Source: Callosobruchus maculatus (taxonomy: Eukaryota > Arthropoda > Insecta > Coleoptera > Chrysomelidae). From it: a stretch of DNA of 64,000 nt. The notes below the pieces were generated by a model. That model was given only the letters and a program-made list of their open reading frames with translations, had not been told where the DNA came from and did no database searches. Made by a program: the position numbers and the translations under genes. How positions within the stretch are numbered: position 1 is the stretch's first letter; each line of letters opens with the position of its first letter. This document shows positions 54,529 to 64,000 of the stretch, piece by piece. The stretch is taken from the NCBI GenBank assembly GCA_951848785.1, contig CATOUR010000205.1, positions 1,550,001-1,614,000 of the forward strand, given 5' to 3'.

Positions 54529-55165
54529 ATGGCGGACGAGCCAGAAGTGAATGAGGAGAATAGCTCCTCCAGCGAAGAGGGAGTGAGGAAAGAGGAGGTG
54601 AGGAGAGATGCTGTTGACCTCCTGACCCAAGAAAATAGGGAGCTGAAGAAGTAGCTAGCCGAAAGATGCTAGCTGCAAGCCAAGAGACGAGTGGATATCT
54701 CAGGAAGATGATCGCAGAGGTGTTGCAGAATCAAAGAGATGCAAAAAAACCCTCGTCACGAAGAGAGATGGAGACTGCAAGAACAGCTCCCAAAAGGAAG
54801 AAGACCTGTCCTATTCATCATCATCTGATGAAGAGAAAACGACAAGGAAAGAAGTGCCAGTAGCCAAGAAAAAGGCTACAGAAAATACCGATGCAGGAAA
54901 AAACGGGGAATATGAAGAGGTCACTATCTCCAAAGTTGGAGGAAATACCGAAAATAGTAAACAAGAGACTACCAACGTGGACGAAGACAAAGAGGAAGAA
55001 GTAATGGACCAAGGTCCAACTGTTGAAGGCGAAAGCGCCGAGAAAAAAGGGCAAAGATGCCCACCTCTATATACATCCACAGCAGTTGATAGAGGTGGTA
55101 AACAAAGGAAAATTAAAATGGCCAACCCGGCCAGACTAACAAGGGTTGGCATAAAGATACAGTAA
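54529..55165 (+). pseudogene. Jockey-like ORF1 (gag), 5' part
   Basis: ATG at 54529 opens MADEPEVNEENSSSSEEGVR, then KEEVRRDAVDLLTQENRELK and a TAG. Later frames give a highly charged stretch, for example TENTDAGKNGEYEEVTISKV, then DKEEEVMDQGPTVEGESAEK and MANPARLTRVGIKIQ. At the PIF insertion site it stops; the ORF resumes at 56061. Charged, disordered N-termini are normal for Jockey gag proteins that bind the element RNA. Confidence 0.65.
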
Positions 55166-55170
55166 CTAAT

Positions 55171-56060
55171 GGTAGGTGTCCACTGGAGAGTTACTCACGA
55201 GAGCTACTCTCGATAGCTGATCTCAGTTGCTTGTACATTTGAGAGTGCTTTAACGACTTTTTACTCTCAGAAAGCTCCACGAGAGGGACTCGCTGAGAGT
55301 TATAGCAACAGTGCTCTCAAAACCGTGTCCACAGCAAGTGAATTCCTACGCGTTGAGATAAATATTTGCCGAATATGGATTTTGAAAAACTTGCGGCTGC
55401 TATCGTTTGTTACAAAATTCTACTTAAGAGGAAGAAAAAACAAATAGCGAGAAGGAAATGCTGGATCAAACCTTGGATTCGGCGTATAGTAGAGTTAGGT
55501 GCATGCTCTATATTCGCAAGCGAGTTGCAAATCGAGGATGCACAACAATTTCGCAGTTTCGTCCGTATGAACGAAGTGCAGGTTCAATATTTAATAGACC
55601 AAGTTGGAACATCAGTAGCGAAAAGAGATACGAAAATACGAGAAGCTATTTCCGTCTACGAACGCATAATGGTCACATTGCGATTTTTAGCGTCAGGAAT
55701 TATAAAAAAAATAGGTGCCGTGTGCGAATATACTTTACAAATGCTTATATTTTGCAGGAAATTCCTATAGCAGTTTGCAATATTTATTTCGGATACTTGT
55801 TTGTACCATAGGCAGAATAGGCCATTCTTTCTTTCCTTCCATCTTGCGAGCACTCTCACAATACGAATTTCATTCAAATTATGATAGTTGCTCTCAGATT
55901 ACAGAGAATCACGCCGTCCACTTGCGAGCAGGTCTCAACTTGTCCGCTGTATGAGAGTGCATCAGTGCTGTCAGAATGTAGCTCGCGAAACCGAGTCCAT
56001 CTGCGAGAATTACTCTCGAGAGCAACTCTCGAGAGTTTTTCTATCAAATGGATAGCTACC
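55171..56060 (+). mobile_element. PIF/Harbinger-like element inserted in the LINE ORF1
   Basis: GGTAGGTGTCCACTGGAGAG pairs with an imperfect inverse ending TGGATAGCTACC. Many GAGAG(T/C)TACTCTCGAGAG-type motifs fill both ends. The LINE frame rejoins across it as GIKIQ-LKTPEEYRETR, so the target was near CAGTTAAGACT; the flanks carry TAA and TTA, with a small change at the left. The interior holds a transposase N-terminus (55375-55773). Confidence 0.7.
55375..55773 (+). pseudogene. PIF/Harbinger transposase, N-terminal fragment
   Basis: From ATG 55375: MDFEKLAAAIVCYKILLKRK, RRKCWIKPWIRRIVELGACS, ELQIEDAQQFRSFVRMNEVQ, YLIDQVGTSVAKRDTKIREA and RIMVTLRFLASG, then unrelated residues to a stop. RR..W..PW......LGA...L..EL...D...(F)R...RM.......LL..V......(D)T..REAI....R...TLR(F/Y)LA(T/S)G is the classic start of PIF/HARBI1-like transposases. 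The DDE core is deleted. Confidence 0.8.
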
Positions 56061-56620
56061 TTAAGACTCCCGAAGAATACAGGGAAACAAGGAAGGTGCT
56101 GACAGAAAGTGGGGTCGAGCACCGCATCTACAGCCTTCCTGAAGACAGACCACTAAGCGTGTCCTCAGAGGGATACCAGTAGTGAATCCATCACAAGAGA
56201 TTGCCGAGGACCTGAGAGAAAAGGGGTTCCACCCAATAAGGGTAAACAGGATGGTCAGCAAGAGGACAAAGAAGGGCATCCCCCTGGTGAAAGTAGATGT
56301 CCCAAGAGACGAGCAGGGCATCTACAAGATGACAGACTGTTGTCACATGAAGATAACAGAGTGGAAGCATTGAAAAGGCGCGAGGGGCCAGGACAATGCC
56401 ACCGGTGCCAGATGTTTGGCCACAGCCAAACGAACTGCACTGGACTGCCAAAGTGCGTACGCTGTGCGGGAGGACACAGGGCGAACAAATGCAAGATGCC
56501 CGCAAACCAGAAGGGAAAATGTGCGCGGGAGAACATCCCGCAAGCTACGGGGGATGCCCAAACAGGCCCAAAGGAAGACAAATGGGCAAGCCTAAAGAAG
56601 GCCCTAGGAAAATAAACCCC
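56061..56620 (+). pseudogene. Jockey-like ORF1 (gag), 3' part with zinc knuckles
   Basis: Frames give LKTPEEYRETRKVLTESGVE, NPSQEIAEDLREKGFHPIRV, MVSKRTKKGIPLVKVDVPRD, YKMTDCCHMKI and then GPGQCHRCQMFGHSQTNCTG, PKCVRCAGGHRANKCK. The first part is the PRE_C2HC-type domain, the second a pair of CCHC knuckles (C-x2-C-x4-H-x4-C; C-x2-C-x3/4-H-x4-C), both typical of Jockey-clade gag. Short shifts break it near 56170 and 56370. Confidence 0.75.
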
Positions 56621-56879
56621 AAACCGGTGGTAGAAGGGCGAAGCTTTGCAACAAGCACAATGTTAGAACATGCGAGAAGACCAACTGGGCCTTCAAAAGC
56701 GCAGGTGGATTATTCCACCTTAAGCGAGTTTACGCAGATGCTCGCTGCAAACATAATGAATCTCATCATACAAAATGAAAACTCTAAGAAGGCCTACTTC
56801 CTTTTAATACCTGGAACAGGTATATGGAAAGTAGGAGCGACAACAAGACCAACGAAATTTCAAATGGCTAAGCAACAAT

Positions 56880-58225
56880 CCAACACACCGAAATTCGTGA
56901 AGATGCTAAGCTGGAACATTAACAGCGCAAAAGGCAACAAGTATGAGATAGGTGAAATCCTAACAAGAGGGAACTTTGATGTGATGGCATTGCAAGAAAC
57001 GATGCTTGTGAAAAATTCCCCATTGGATCATTCAAGGATATATAACGTACAGAAAGGACCGAAACGCGAGGGGGGGAGGGGTGGAGTACTGACAGCAGTA
57101 AAAACCAACATAATCCTTCACCAACTAGCGATACCAGAACTACAAACTGCGGAAGCGATAGGTATTTCAATACAGACAGAAGCCTATGGATGGCTGAACA
57201 TATCATCAACGTCCGACCCAACGCGACACTGCACCTATATGACGTCACTAGAATATCGCAAATGGGATGGGAGAAAAAAACATAATTATCGGAGATCTCA
57301 ACGCTAAATCGGGCAGCTGGGGATCACACACGACAGACACGCACGCTGAGTGTTCCAGCTACTTCTAGAGGATCCAGACTACGCTATCATAGGTTCGGAA
57401 GAACCAACCATTTACCCAGCAAATGGTGGAAGGGCTGACGTCATAGACATAGCGATCTTGAAAAATATGGATATGTCCGGCACTATTGGCACCGCTGAAG
57501 AAGGAAGCTCTGACCACAACCCCATATACCTAGAAATATCGGAGTGGGTAAGCTCAAATGTACACAGAATAACAAAAAGGGTGGACTGGCAGAAATTTGC
57601 ACGGACACTGCGTCACATTCTGGGTCATGTACCACAATTAATATCACCGGGAGACATTGAGCAGGAAATAGAAACCTTGGAGGAGAAGATCAAAACCGCG
57701 ATACAAACAGCAACGACAGAAGTAGACATCTCCCAGCCCAACAGATACAAGGATTCTGATAGAAACATCAGAGAGCACAAAGAATAGCCCAAGAGACGAG
57801 AGCTCCTGAACACAGGAGAGAGCTAAAAAGGAAATCTAATGAAGTCAGGAATGTGCTCCAACAACATCATCAGAGCCACTGGAACCGGAAGCTGGAAGAA
57901 TTGTCCCCATCTGATCCAGGAATGTGCAACCTCCAAAGGATCCTCAGAAAGAGAACTAAACCTTTCCCGGCCTTACACGGTGAAAATGGCATAGTGTACA
58001 CTACGCAAGAAAAGGCGGAGGCTTTTGCCGATTGCTTGGAATTGCAGTGTAGACTGTACAGCCATCCCGACGAAGATGACGATTTTGTCGAAGAAGTGGA
58101 AAGAAGAGCCAGAAGAGCTTCCAGAGTTGCGGAAGGTGAAAACATCTCCAGGAAAAATAAAGGATACCATAAGTAAAGAGAAATAAGGCTCCCGGAATAG
58201 GCAACAGAGTGCTGAAAAAATTGCC
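56880..58225 (+). pseudogene. Jockey-like ORF2: APE endonuclease, start of reverse transcriptase
   Basis: FVKMLSWNINSAKGNKYEIG then FDVMALQETML (catalytic-domain motifs N and E), frame loss near 57280, IIIGDLNAKSGSWGSH (D-x-N motif), then YAIIGSEEPTIYP, ADVIDIAI and GTAEEGSSDHNPIYLEI (SDH motif). Together these are the AP-like endonuclease that nicks the target. After it come a linker and RT-0-like text (FPALHGENGIVYTTQEKAEA, FADCLELQC). The sequence ends before the palm. At least three frame breaks. Confidence 0.75.
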
Positions 58226-58227
58226 AC

Positions 58228-58640
58228 TTTTTATGACTAATCATGATGCAATAGCACATTATTTAAGTACGCATAACAAAAATTAAAAATCCGATGACAA
58301 GTTTCTAACAAACGGTCTGTTGAAAGTTTGCGCTCTCGGAGATCCAGTAATGCCTTTAGAGCTTAAAAATGCAATCTTATTGCCTATGTTTACCACATTT
58401 ACAACCTGTTTGTGGTACCAATTTATAACCAGAAAGATGTGTTTACCGTAAATTGGACTGTTAATTGTTTGATGATTTTTCAAGATAAATTCCTTTTTTT
58501 GTAACGTTTTTGAAGACACTTTTTAAAACATGCTAATCTTGCCAAGCGTTTGATACATGATCACTTTCTTTTAGTCGATAATGACGTGATAGTATATTTT
58601 CTAAGGACTATTATATGTCGTTGCTATCGATATTTCAAAG
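58228..58640. repeat. Inverted partner of the 53740-54085 repeat
   Basis: Contains AAAATCCGATGACAAGTTT, TTGAAAGTTTGCGCTCTCGG, GACTAATCATGATGCAATAG and CATGATCACTTTCTTTTAGTCG, the inverse of blocks at 53740-54085. It abuts the truncated LINE. Confidence 0.6.
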
Positions 58641-58899
58641 GCATGCGTCTCTGCTCCTAAACAAGCTTCCATCATTCTAATGTCTTCCCGTTAAACTGTT
58701 GGTACTGTTGGTTCGCTTCTTATTCAAGCTCGTGACACACGAGGACACGAGGGTTTACCTGACGTGCGCGAATACTAAGGTGCGTTGTTTCTAATCTAAC
58801 ACACGTTTGATCAACACACACCGACAATATCGCCATCAGAAAACGTGCGTTGGGCTAGTGTTGATCATAGACGCTGCTAAAGTCGTTCAATTTTGTTAC

Positions 58900-59079
58900 C
58901 TAGTGCAACAGTTTCTTTTTTCTGATTCTGCTTTTGTATCAAAATCTTCCAATAAAACGGTGCATACTTCTGCCCAATCAGTGTCCTTTTTTGTTTTTAT
59001 GTTTGTAGACTTCACGGGTTGTATCCCACTACACAGGACGTTTTTCAGTTTCGTTGATGAGGAGTTCCAAGTCAACCAT
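58900..59079 (-). pseudogene. MADF-domain exon, broken
   Basis: The minus strand opens MVDLELLINETEKRPV, then TAG, then WDTTREVYKHKNKK. After a one-base shift comes DTDWAEVCTVLLEDFDTKAE. LI..(V)E..P.LWD...(E/K).YK.(R/K)NKK...W.EV...L is the MADF pattern. One stop and one shift make it non-coding. It may be the DNA-binding gene of a lost Harbinger-type element or a copy of a host MADF gene. Confidence 0.55.
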
Positions 59080-59089
59080 TTTCGATTCA

Positions 59090-60130
59090 GTAAAAGGCAA
59101 GTCAAGAGAGCGCGCCGATGAATGCAATTGTGTTCTTTCTAGAACGTGCGTCGACAGGTTAAAACGCGCGTCTATATACATGTCTGCGTTGGTCCCGCAT
59201 ATTAAAGGCACCCATATGCTTCGTTTTTATCCGACTGCTTTGTTCGAACAAAAATGTTGCAACACCGAAGTGTGTGAATGGAGGTCTGTCGATTTTCGGG
59301 GTAAAAAAAGCTGTTGAAATTATTCCAGCTCAGCATTATCTGGTCCGTCGGTTTTGTTCGAGAAACTTGTTATTTCCTGTAAATCTGAAGTGTGTACCCT
59401 TGACAGTTTTAAAGAACGTGTATTTTTGCAATAGCAGAGTCCTCATGTTGTAGGTACTTCATATCTCTAATCTATCTGTCTTAAAGTAGTTGAAGTCGCT
59501 CATGTAGTGTGTGTGTTCTCAAGTCATGTGATGTGTATGCGGCTCGTAGCCGAAAACCGACAAGATTATTTGGCTTGATCCATATGAACTTAAAAACACA
59601 CACATTGAGCACGCACGCATATGTGTGTGTTTTCAAGTTATGTACGCTCAGATATGTATATGCAGCTTAATAATGCTGCCACGTGCGTTACAACCGTTGA
59701 ATTCAACGCAAGTTGATTAACGTTCATGTGTCTCGAGCCTTATTACCGTCGCTAGTTAGCTCTTCCCACATGCGGTTAGCTATACCTATAAAGTTCAGAT
59801 AATCGCGGCAGTACACGAGCAGCATTTTGCAGTCAGGTCTACCGCAGATTTACTATCACGTTTTAGGGGTACTGGAGTCTGCATAAGAAATACAGTATCA
59901 CTGCTCAACCGCCGTACACAGGCGTTCACTTGCAGTCGACTCAACAGTAATAAGGTACAGTTCTTATTTGTCGTCGGTGGTTAGTGGTTTGCGCAAACCT
60001 TAATATCGTCATTTCTACGGAGCACACTCCTGATAGTTTGCAAACCGTTTTTGTCCAAACCCCGAATAGATCTAATGTGTAAACTCAGACATGTAAACTG
60101 GTGTAAACCATAGCTTCCATTAAGGTTTCT
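59090..60130. other. Stretch without recognised gene
   Basis: Slightly GC-richer, with TG/CA-rich short repeats (ACACACACATTGAGCACGCA and its partner TGTGTGTGTTTTCAAGTTAT) between 59500 and 59650. No ORF with family features. Confidence 0.5.
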
Positions 60131-60511
60131 TCCACCTAGGCCCGGTTGTACAGTCTCAGTTCAAGCACAGTTCAACGTTGAACTCAGCTCAAATATGGAA
60201 GTCCAGTTGTACAAGGTCAGTTCAACTCTAAGCTTGGTTCACTAATTTATATTTTTAAGGTTCAGCTGAGCGCTCGAATTTGGGCGCTTAAACCGAGTTC
60301 TAAGGACCTAATGTGTCGTAACCAGCCTGTCCGTTAACTGTATTTGTTTATTTTGCTGTATGTTGTGTCAACTATTTCCGATTACGGCTCAAATTCCGGA
60401 CATGTCCGGGATTTTCCGGACGGATGGTCACCCTAGTCGTAACCTAATTTAATAATTTGATTTAGATAAAATTTTGCAAAGTCATTTGTTGTAAATTAAA
60501 GTACGTAATGG

Positions 60512-60871
60512 CTCAGCAGCTCAGAAAATCTCCTGGAACTAACAAATGATGGAGACTTCGATGAAGCAGTAGAAATATTAAGAAACGCAAGGCGTCAAAA
60601 AAAATACAGAGATAGAGTTGATCATTTTTTGGTGTGGAATGACGATGAATTCATTCAAAAGTTTCGACTTTCTAAACAAGGTGTTCGATTTGTTATAAAC
60701 CAGTTTAAAGCACAAATAAAGTCTCCATCAGAATGGCGAGTACTTTTTTGTTTATGTAATGAATCAAAAGTATTTTGTAATCCCCTATTGTTTTTCAGGA
60801 ACTGTGCTGTAACTGCTAAACAAATGGTTCTTGTCACATTGAGGTATTATGCGACTGAAAACTTTCTTTGA
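60512..60871 (+). pseudogene. HARBI1-like transposase, N-terminal fragment
   Basis: Reads NDGDFDEAVEILRNARRQKK, YRDRVDHFLVWNDDEFIQKF, RLSKQGVRFVINQFKAQIKS, then after a small insertion VTAKQMVLVTLRYYATENFL and TGA. The pattern YRDR.D....W.D.EF..(R/K)FRLSK..V...L..I.......P........(A/V)....Q.L.TLR(F/Y)YATG matches Harbinger transposase N-termini. The DDE domain is absent. An AGGCCCGGTTGTACAG sequence at about 60139 upstream may be the left end of the element; I did not find the matching right end. Confidence 0.7.
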
Positions 60872-61059
60872 ACCGTTTTATACGTATCTTTACCTGAAAA
60901 ACTTATTACAATTACCATCAACCCATAACCAACAAAACATAGACAAAACTCGTCGACTTTCTCGTATAATAAAAACTCGTCGACTTTCTCGTATAGTCAA
61001 CAAAACAGGATTCAAACAACTAATTTTTGACAGAACAAACCAACTACGCATGCGTTAAT

Positions 61060-62170
61060 GTTACCAACTTAGGGAACCCGCGACTGACATTTCTGATACC
61101 AAATGGCACCAAAGCGCTATTCCCAGTGGCGTAACTAATGGGATTAACGTTATGGTTGAGCTATTTGTAGAAATAACCTTTTTCAAATAAAATTTAATGA
61201 AATATTGTTATTCAGGGTTTCTATATGGCCAATTTCGCCATCCACAATTAAAATTTAAGTGACTAACGTTACCGTAACCGTGATTTTCATTCGACTGCTG
61301 TTTTGTGGCCAATAATATATAAAAATTGATAATGTATATATTTTATTCAGTCATGAACATGTTATGTTCATTTGCAGTATATGACTGATGAAAGACACGA
61401 TTATACTTCTACTCAGAAAGAAAAAAACTGCTTGTAGTTTGTAGTAAATCAATTTTTTATTATTAAAGAACACATAATACCTATAGTATATTTATATTTA
61501 TTGACATTATGTTTATATATAAAATACTGTCTATTACATACTGTAAACAGTAGCAGCAATAAAACATTTTTATTATTATAGATTAGCTTACGAGATTGAG
61601 GAATCTGATGCCTTCAATCTCGAAGTCCCCATATGCAGTAAAAAAATCTACTTGCTGTAACGCTGTTACTTGCTGTTTGTAGTGTGTAATGAAGAGCAGT
61701 ATTTTTAATTACTCCAACGAGGCTTTTTTATACTTAACTTCTTTTTGCGACGGTGGCAATAATTAATGAAAAAGCTGCAGGGTTAAACATAAAAATTATC
61801 TCAGACATGAAATAAAGTAAGTTTTGGGCTAGAAATACAAAGGTCCTTTAATCTTATCCAAAATCAAAACATTTACAAAATTAGAAAATGACTCCTAGAT
61901 TAGCTAGTAGTAAATAAAAACGAACAATTCATTCAATATAGGTGAGGTCCTATAACTTACATAGAAATTACAACTCTATTTTATCACTTAACCCCTTGCT
62001 TCCAGTAAGTTCTAATTTATTGCAGTTATGTATTTACTTATGGGGAAGTTTGGGTGAAACTCAGTATTGTGTGCTTCAACAAAAATAATTTTTTTGTAGG
62101 AACGTGGCATTTCGCTTGCTCCTACAATTGATGGCAGTCAATATTACAGTCACGAAGGTCAAAAACTACC
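61060..62170. other. Stretch without recognised gene
   Basis: AT-rich sequence beyond the 3' end of the P-like transposase. It should contain that element's terminal repeat, but I cannot identify it without the other end, which is outside the window. Confidence 0.45.
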
Positions 62171-62176
62171 AATATT

Positions 62177-64000
62177 TTACTGCCCTTTAAACAGAATCAT
62201 TTTTGTTAATTGGCTCCGAACTGGATTGTCCTGTTGTGATCGAGATTTTACAATAAAATGGATTCTGATATTTAAGTATTTTGTGCATACAGCTTTTATT
62301 AAAAAATATATATGATTTACATCATTTTCTAATACGTGACGTTCTAAGCAGCTGAAAATAGGGGTGCCTAGAAAACTTGATATTATTTTGCTTATCAGCA
62401 AAGGTACAAAATGTTTGGTGTGAATACAATTTTCATTAACTCTCAGAAAATGTTCCGATTTCAAACATATCTTGATAACATCATTTGATGGGTAAGTCAG
62501 ACCGCCGTGGCTTTTAAATTCAATTAGGGAATTGAGAAACCGATCTCTAGTACCAATCAATGCTGTGACACATGTTTCACATTTTATTGTTTTTTGTAAT
62601 TGGTGCGAAACATAACCAGCAATATATTGCACAATTTGGGATGAACATTCACTTATCACAGGTGCATTCATGATGTAGTCATGATCCTTCCAAATAGTTT
62701 CTAGATCATCAGAAGGCTCATTTATGTCTATTAAACTATGGTTAGATAAACTACTATTAATTACATCTTCAGACCTTACATTTTTTGTAGAACTACTTAG
62801 AATAGGGATTTGATCTAATGGAATACAGTTACCCATACCGCCCTCTCTAATTTCTGCTCGAACCAGAAGCCTTTTGTAAGCAGCTAGAAACTGTCGAGCG
62901 GTTGGGTTATTATTCCAGCCACCTCTTGATCTAATTGACGAAAAGAATAATTCTAAATGATCTTGACTAATCTTATACAACGGAAGGTACAGTAATGTTT
63001 TTCTCTCAGAAACAAGTTCTTTGTACAATCCTAAAGAACTTGATAATGAAATTATTAATCCAATAAACCCAGTTTTTCTGTTAGACATGATTACTTGCTC
63101 ATTATTAGATAATTTCAACTTTGAAAGATAAAAAATTGCACTATTGATAAATTCCGCAGATCGATCTATATTTTTCTGACATAATGCTTTTTTATAACCT
63201 GGTGCTACTAGGGTTCTGCTGTTTAAAATATCGAAAATGCTATTTACAATTCTAATAAATTTAACTGTTGCCTGACTACCTTTAAAATCCTCAAGATTCA
63301 GCTTTTTTTCGCAATACTCAATAGCATCGGCTACTGATGCACTAAGTAACTGAACTGCAAGCCGAACCTTCATTTTTTGTTTGAAAAAAATAATATGAGC
63401 GCGACGTAACTTATTCCCTAAATGTAAGCCCTCGCTAGTTTGCAGCTTCTCTAGAAGCGCTATGTATTTCCATTGAATAAAATTGTTATCACAATCAATT
63501 AGGATTTTCTTTTCACCAAATGCATTGCGAACAAGTTTTATCATATGACATGGATCATAAAAAATATATACATTGTGATCTGTAACTCTGAAACTTGTCT
63601 GTATATTTGAAATGTTAAATAAGAATCCAAAGTTATGACACATAGCGGTATTAGATGGAGCACCATCGAATGTGATTGACATAACTTTGGCTCCCGTATC
63701 TTCAATCAGATGGATGCATTGAGATACAATTGAATGTTTTTGACTGCCATTCAAAGAATCTGTAAGAAAGTAACCGACAGGTAATTTCCAAGTTCCATTG
63801 ATGCAAACCAACATTATAACAAAAGCTTCTTTGGCTAAAGCATTAGAGTCATCGTTTAAATTTGTACCACAGTTCACATAACCATGGAATTTTTTTCCAT
63901 CCCATTCTAAATGTTTCCGTATGGCTATTTCATCGATAATTAATGAACAAATTATTGGTCTGTCAGATGATTGAACCTTATTTCTTAAGGTATTTATTGA
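62177..64000 (-). CDS. P-element/THAP9-like transposase, C-terminal 600+ residues, open to the window edge
   Basis: One uninterrupted minus-strand frame runs from the window edge to TAA 62179-62177 (about 607 codons). It begins SINTLRNKVQSSDRP, then IICSLIIDEIAIRKHLEWDG, KKFHGYVNCGTNLND, AFVIMLVCINGTWKLPVGYF and VMSITFDGAPSNTAM, later PLYKISQDHLELFFSSIRSR and GGWNNNPTARQFLAAYKRLL. These are the RNase H-like core of P transposases: first Asp in LIIDEI, second in TFDGAPSN, and the likely Glu in QDHLELFF, with the GTP-binding insertion between. The THAP and coiled-coil N-terminus lies beyond the window. With no stop or shift over 1.8 kb in a region full of wrecks, it may be young, active or domesticated. 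C-terminal Cys residues (CETCVTAL) match THAP9-type tails. Confidence 0.85.
   Translation of the reverse strand, partial: SINTLRNKVQSSDRPIICSLIIDEIAIRKHLEWDGKKFHGYVNCGTNLNDDSNALAKEAFVIMLVCINGTWKLPVGYFLTDSLNGSQKHSIVSQCIHLIEDTGAKVMSITFDGAPSNTAMCHNFGFLFNISNIQTSFRVTDHNVYIFYDPCHMIKLVRNAFGEKKILIDCDNNFIQWKYIALLEKLQTSEGLHLGNKLRRAHIIFFKQKMKVRLAVQLLSASVADAIEYCEKKLNLEDFKGSQATVKFIRIVNSIFDILNSRTLVAPGYKKALCQKNIDRSAEFINSAIFYLSKLKLSNNEQVIMSNRKTGFIGLIISLSSSLGLYKELVSERKTLLYLPLYKISQDHLELFFSSIRSRGGWNNNPTARQFLAAYKRLLVRAEIREGGMGNCIPLDQIPILSSSTKNVRSEDVINSSLSNHSLIDINEPSDDLETIWKDHDYIMNAPVISECSSQIVQYIAGYVSHQLQKTIKCETCVTALIGTRDRFLNSLIEFKSHGGLTYPSNDVIKICLKSEHFLRVNENCIHTKHFVPLLISKIISSFLGTPIFSCLERHVLENDVNHIYFLIKAVCTKYLNIRIHFIVKSRSQQDNPVRSQLTKMILFKGQ

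Larger units (their letters stand above)
54529..58225 (+). mobile_element. Jockey-like LINE, 3'-truncated, interrupted by a PIF element
   Basis: ORF1 remnant (54529-55165, resuming 56061-56620) has an acidic N-terminus and CCHC zinc knuckles. ORF2 (about 56880-58225) has an endonuclease. The sequence ends just as the reverse transcriptase begins (APGIGNRVLKKLP-like text at 58185-58225), against the inverted 232-bp repeat. The PIF element at 55171-56060 splits ORF1. Stops and frameshifts are scattered. Loss of the 3' end is unusual, since LINE insertions are normally 5'-truncated, so a later deletion is implied. Confidence 0.75.

Noticed and set aside
58807..59317. Plus-strand ORFs of 104 and 87 codons
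   Set aside because: Antisense shadows of the broken MADF exon on the minus strand.
1..64000. CRISPR arrays, operons, rRNA, tRNA genes, integrated viral genomes
   Set aside because: No regularly spaced direct repeats, cloverleaf with A/B boxes, rRNA signatures or envelope-bearing LTR structures were recognised. LTR-type inverted TG..CA ends occur only in the Ginger-like element.

Overview
This is nuclear DNA from an animal, most likely an insect. The DNA is AT-rich, the genes have introns, and the mobile elements are typical of insects (Ginger-, ISL2EU-, PIF/Harbinger-, P/THAP9-, mariner-, Jockey- and RTE-like). I cannot name the species. There are no prokaryotic operons, CRISPR arrays, or rRNA genes, and I recognised no tRNA genes.

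One host gene is clear: the 3' half of a ZMYND8 (RACK7/PRKCBP1) orthologue on the + strand. Seven coding exons are visible: 6972-7232, 13124-13435, 30418-30798, 32890-33167, 37069-37336, 42209-42274 and 43986-44252 (TAG stop). Splice sites and phases agree across all of them: every junction is phase 0, except that the coiled-coil exon ends in TG and the MYND exon supplies the G of the Trp codon. The PHD-bromo-PWWP part would lie left of the window. Downstream of the stop, the terminal exon has been copied three more times (44479, 45894, 47385). A possible last exon of a converging minus-strand gene lies at 47844-47999.

Nearly all other recognisable sequence is mobile-element debris in the introns and 3' flank. 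Region by region: 0-7 kb has a LINE tail, a three-level nest (Ginger-like element containing an ISL2EU-like element containing a 198-bp MITE), a 165-bp tandem repeat and a CACTG-ended element with a broken transposase. 7-13 kb has a Harbinger-like MITE with an insertion, a LINE reverse transcriptase split by a second inverted copy of the 1134-bp ISL2EU-like element, and a 1.1-kb foldback. 13-30 kb has MITEs with TWA, TA and 8-bp target duplications, a Galileo-like long-TIR element, a mini-gene MITE, a composite SINE-like insertion, BED and mariner fragments, and a P-like element with a THAP first exon. 30-44 kb has LINE tails and four copies of one TAA/TTA-target MITE family. 44-54 kb has the exon-copy array, a foldback and RTE remnants. 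54-58 kb has a Jockey-like LINE broken by a PIF element. 58-62 kb has MADF and HARBI1-like fragments. The window ends inside a P/THAP9-like transposase ORF on the minus strand (62177 to edge).

A recurring pattern is the most unusual thing here. Several short TIR elements from different superfamilies keep only the 5' coding piece of their gene, in some cases ending at a usable splice donor: an ISL2EU YqaJ-partner exon, a P-like THAP exon, a Harbinger N-terminus, a MADF exon and a KRBA2-like integrase N-terminus. Several insertion boundaries can be checked within the window, because an uninterrupted relative of the target is also present.
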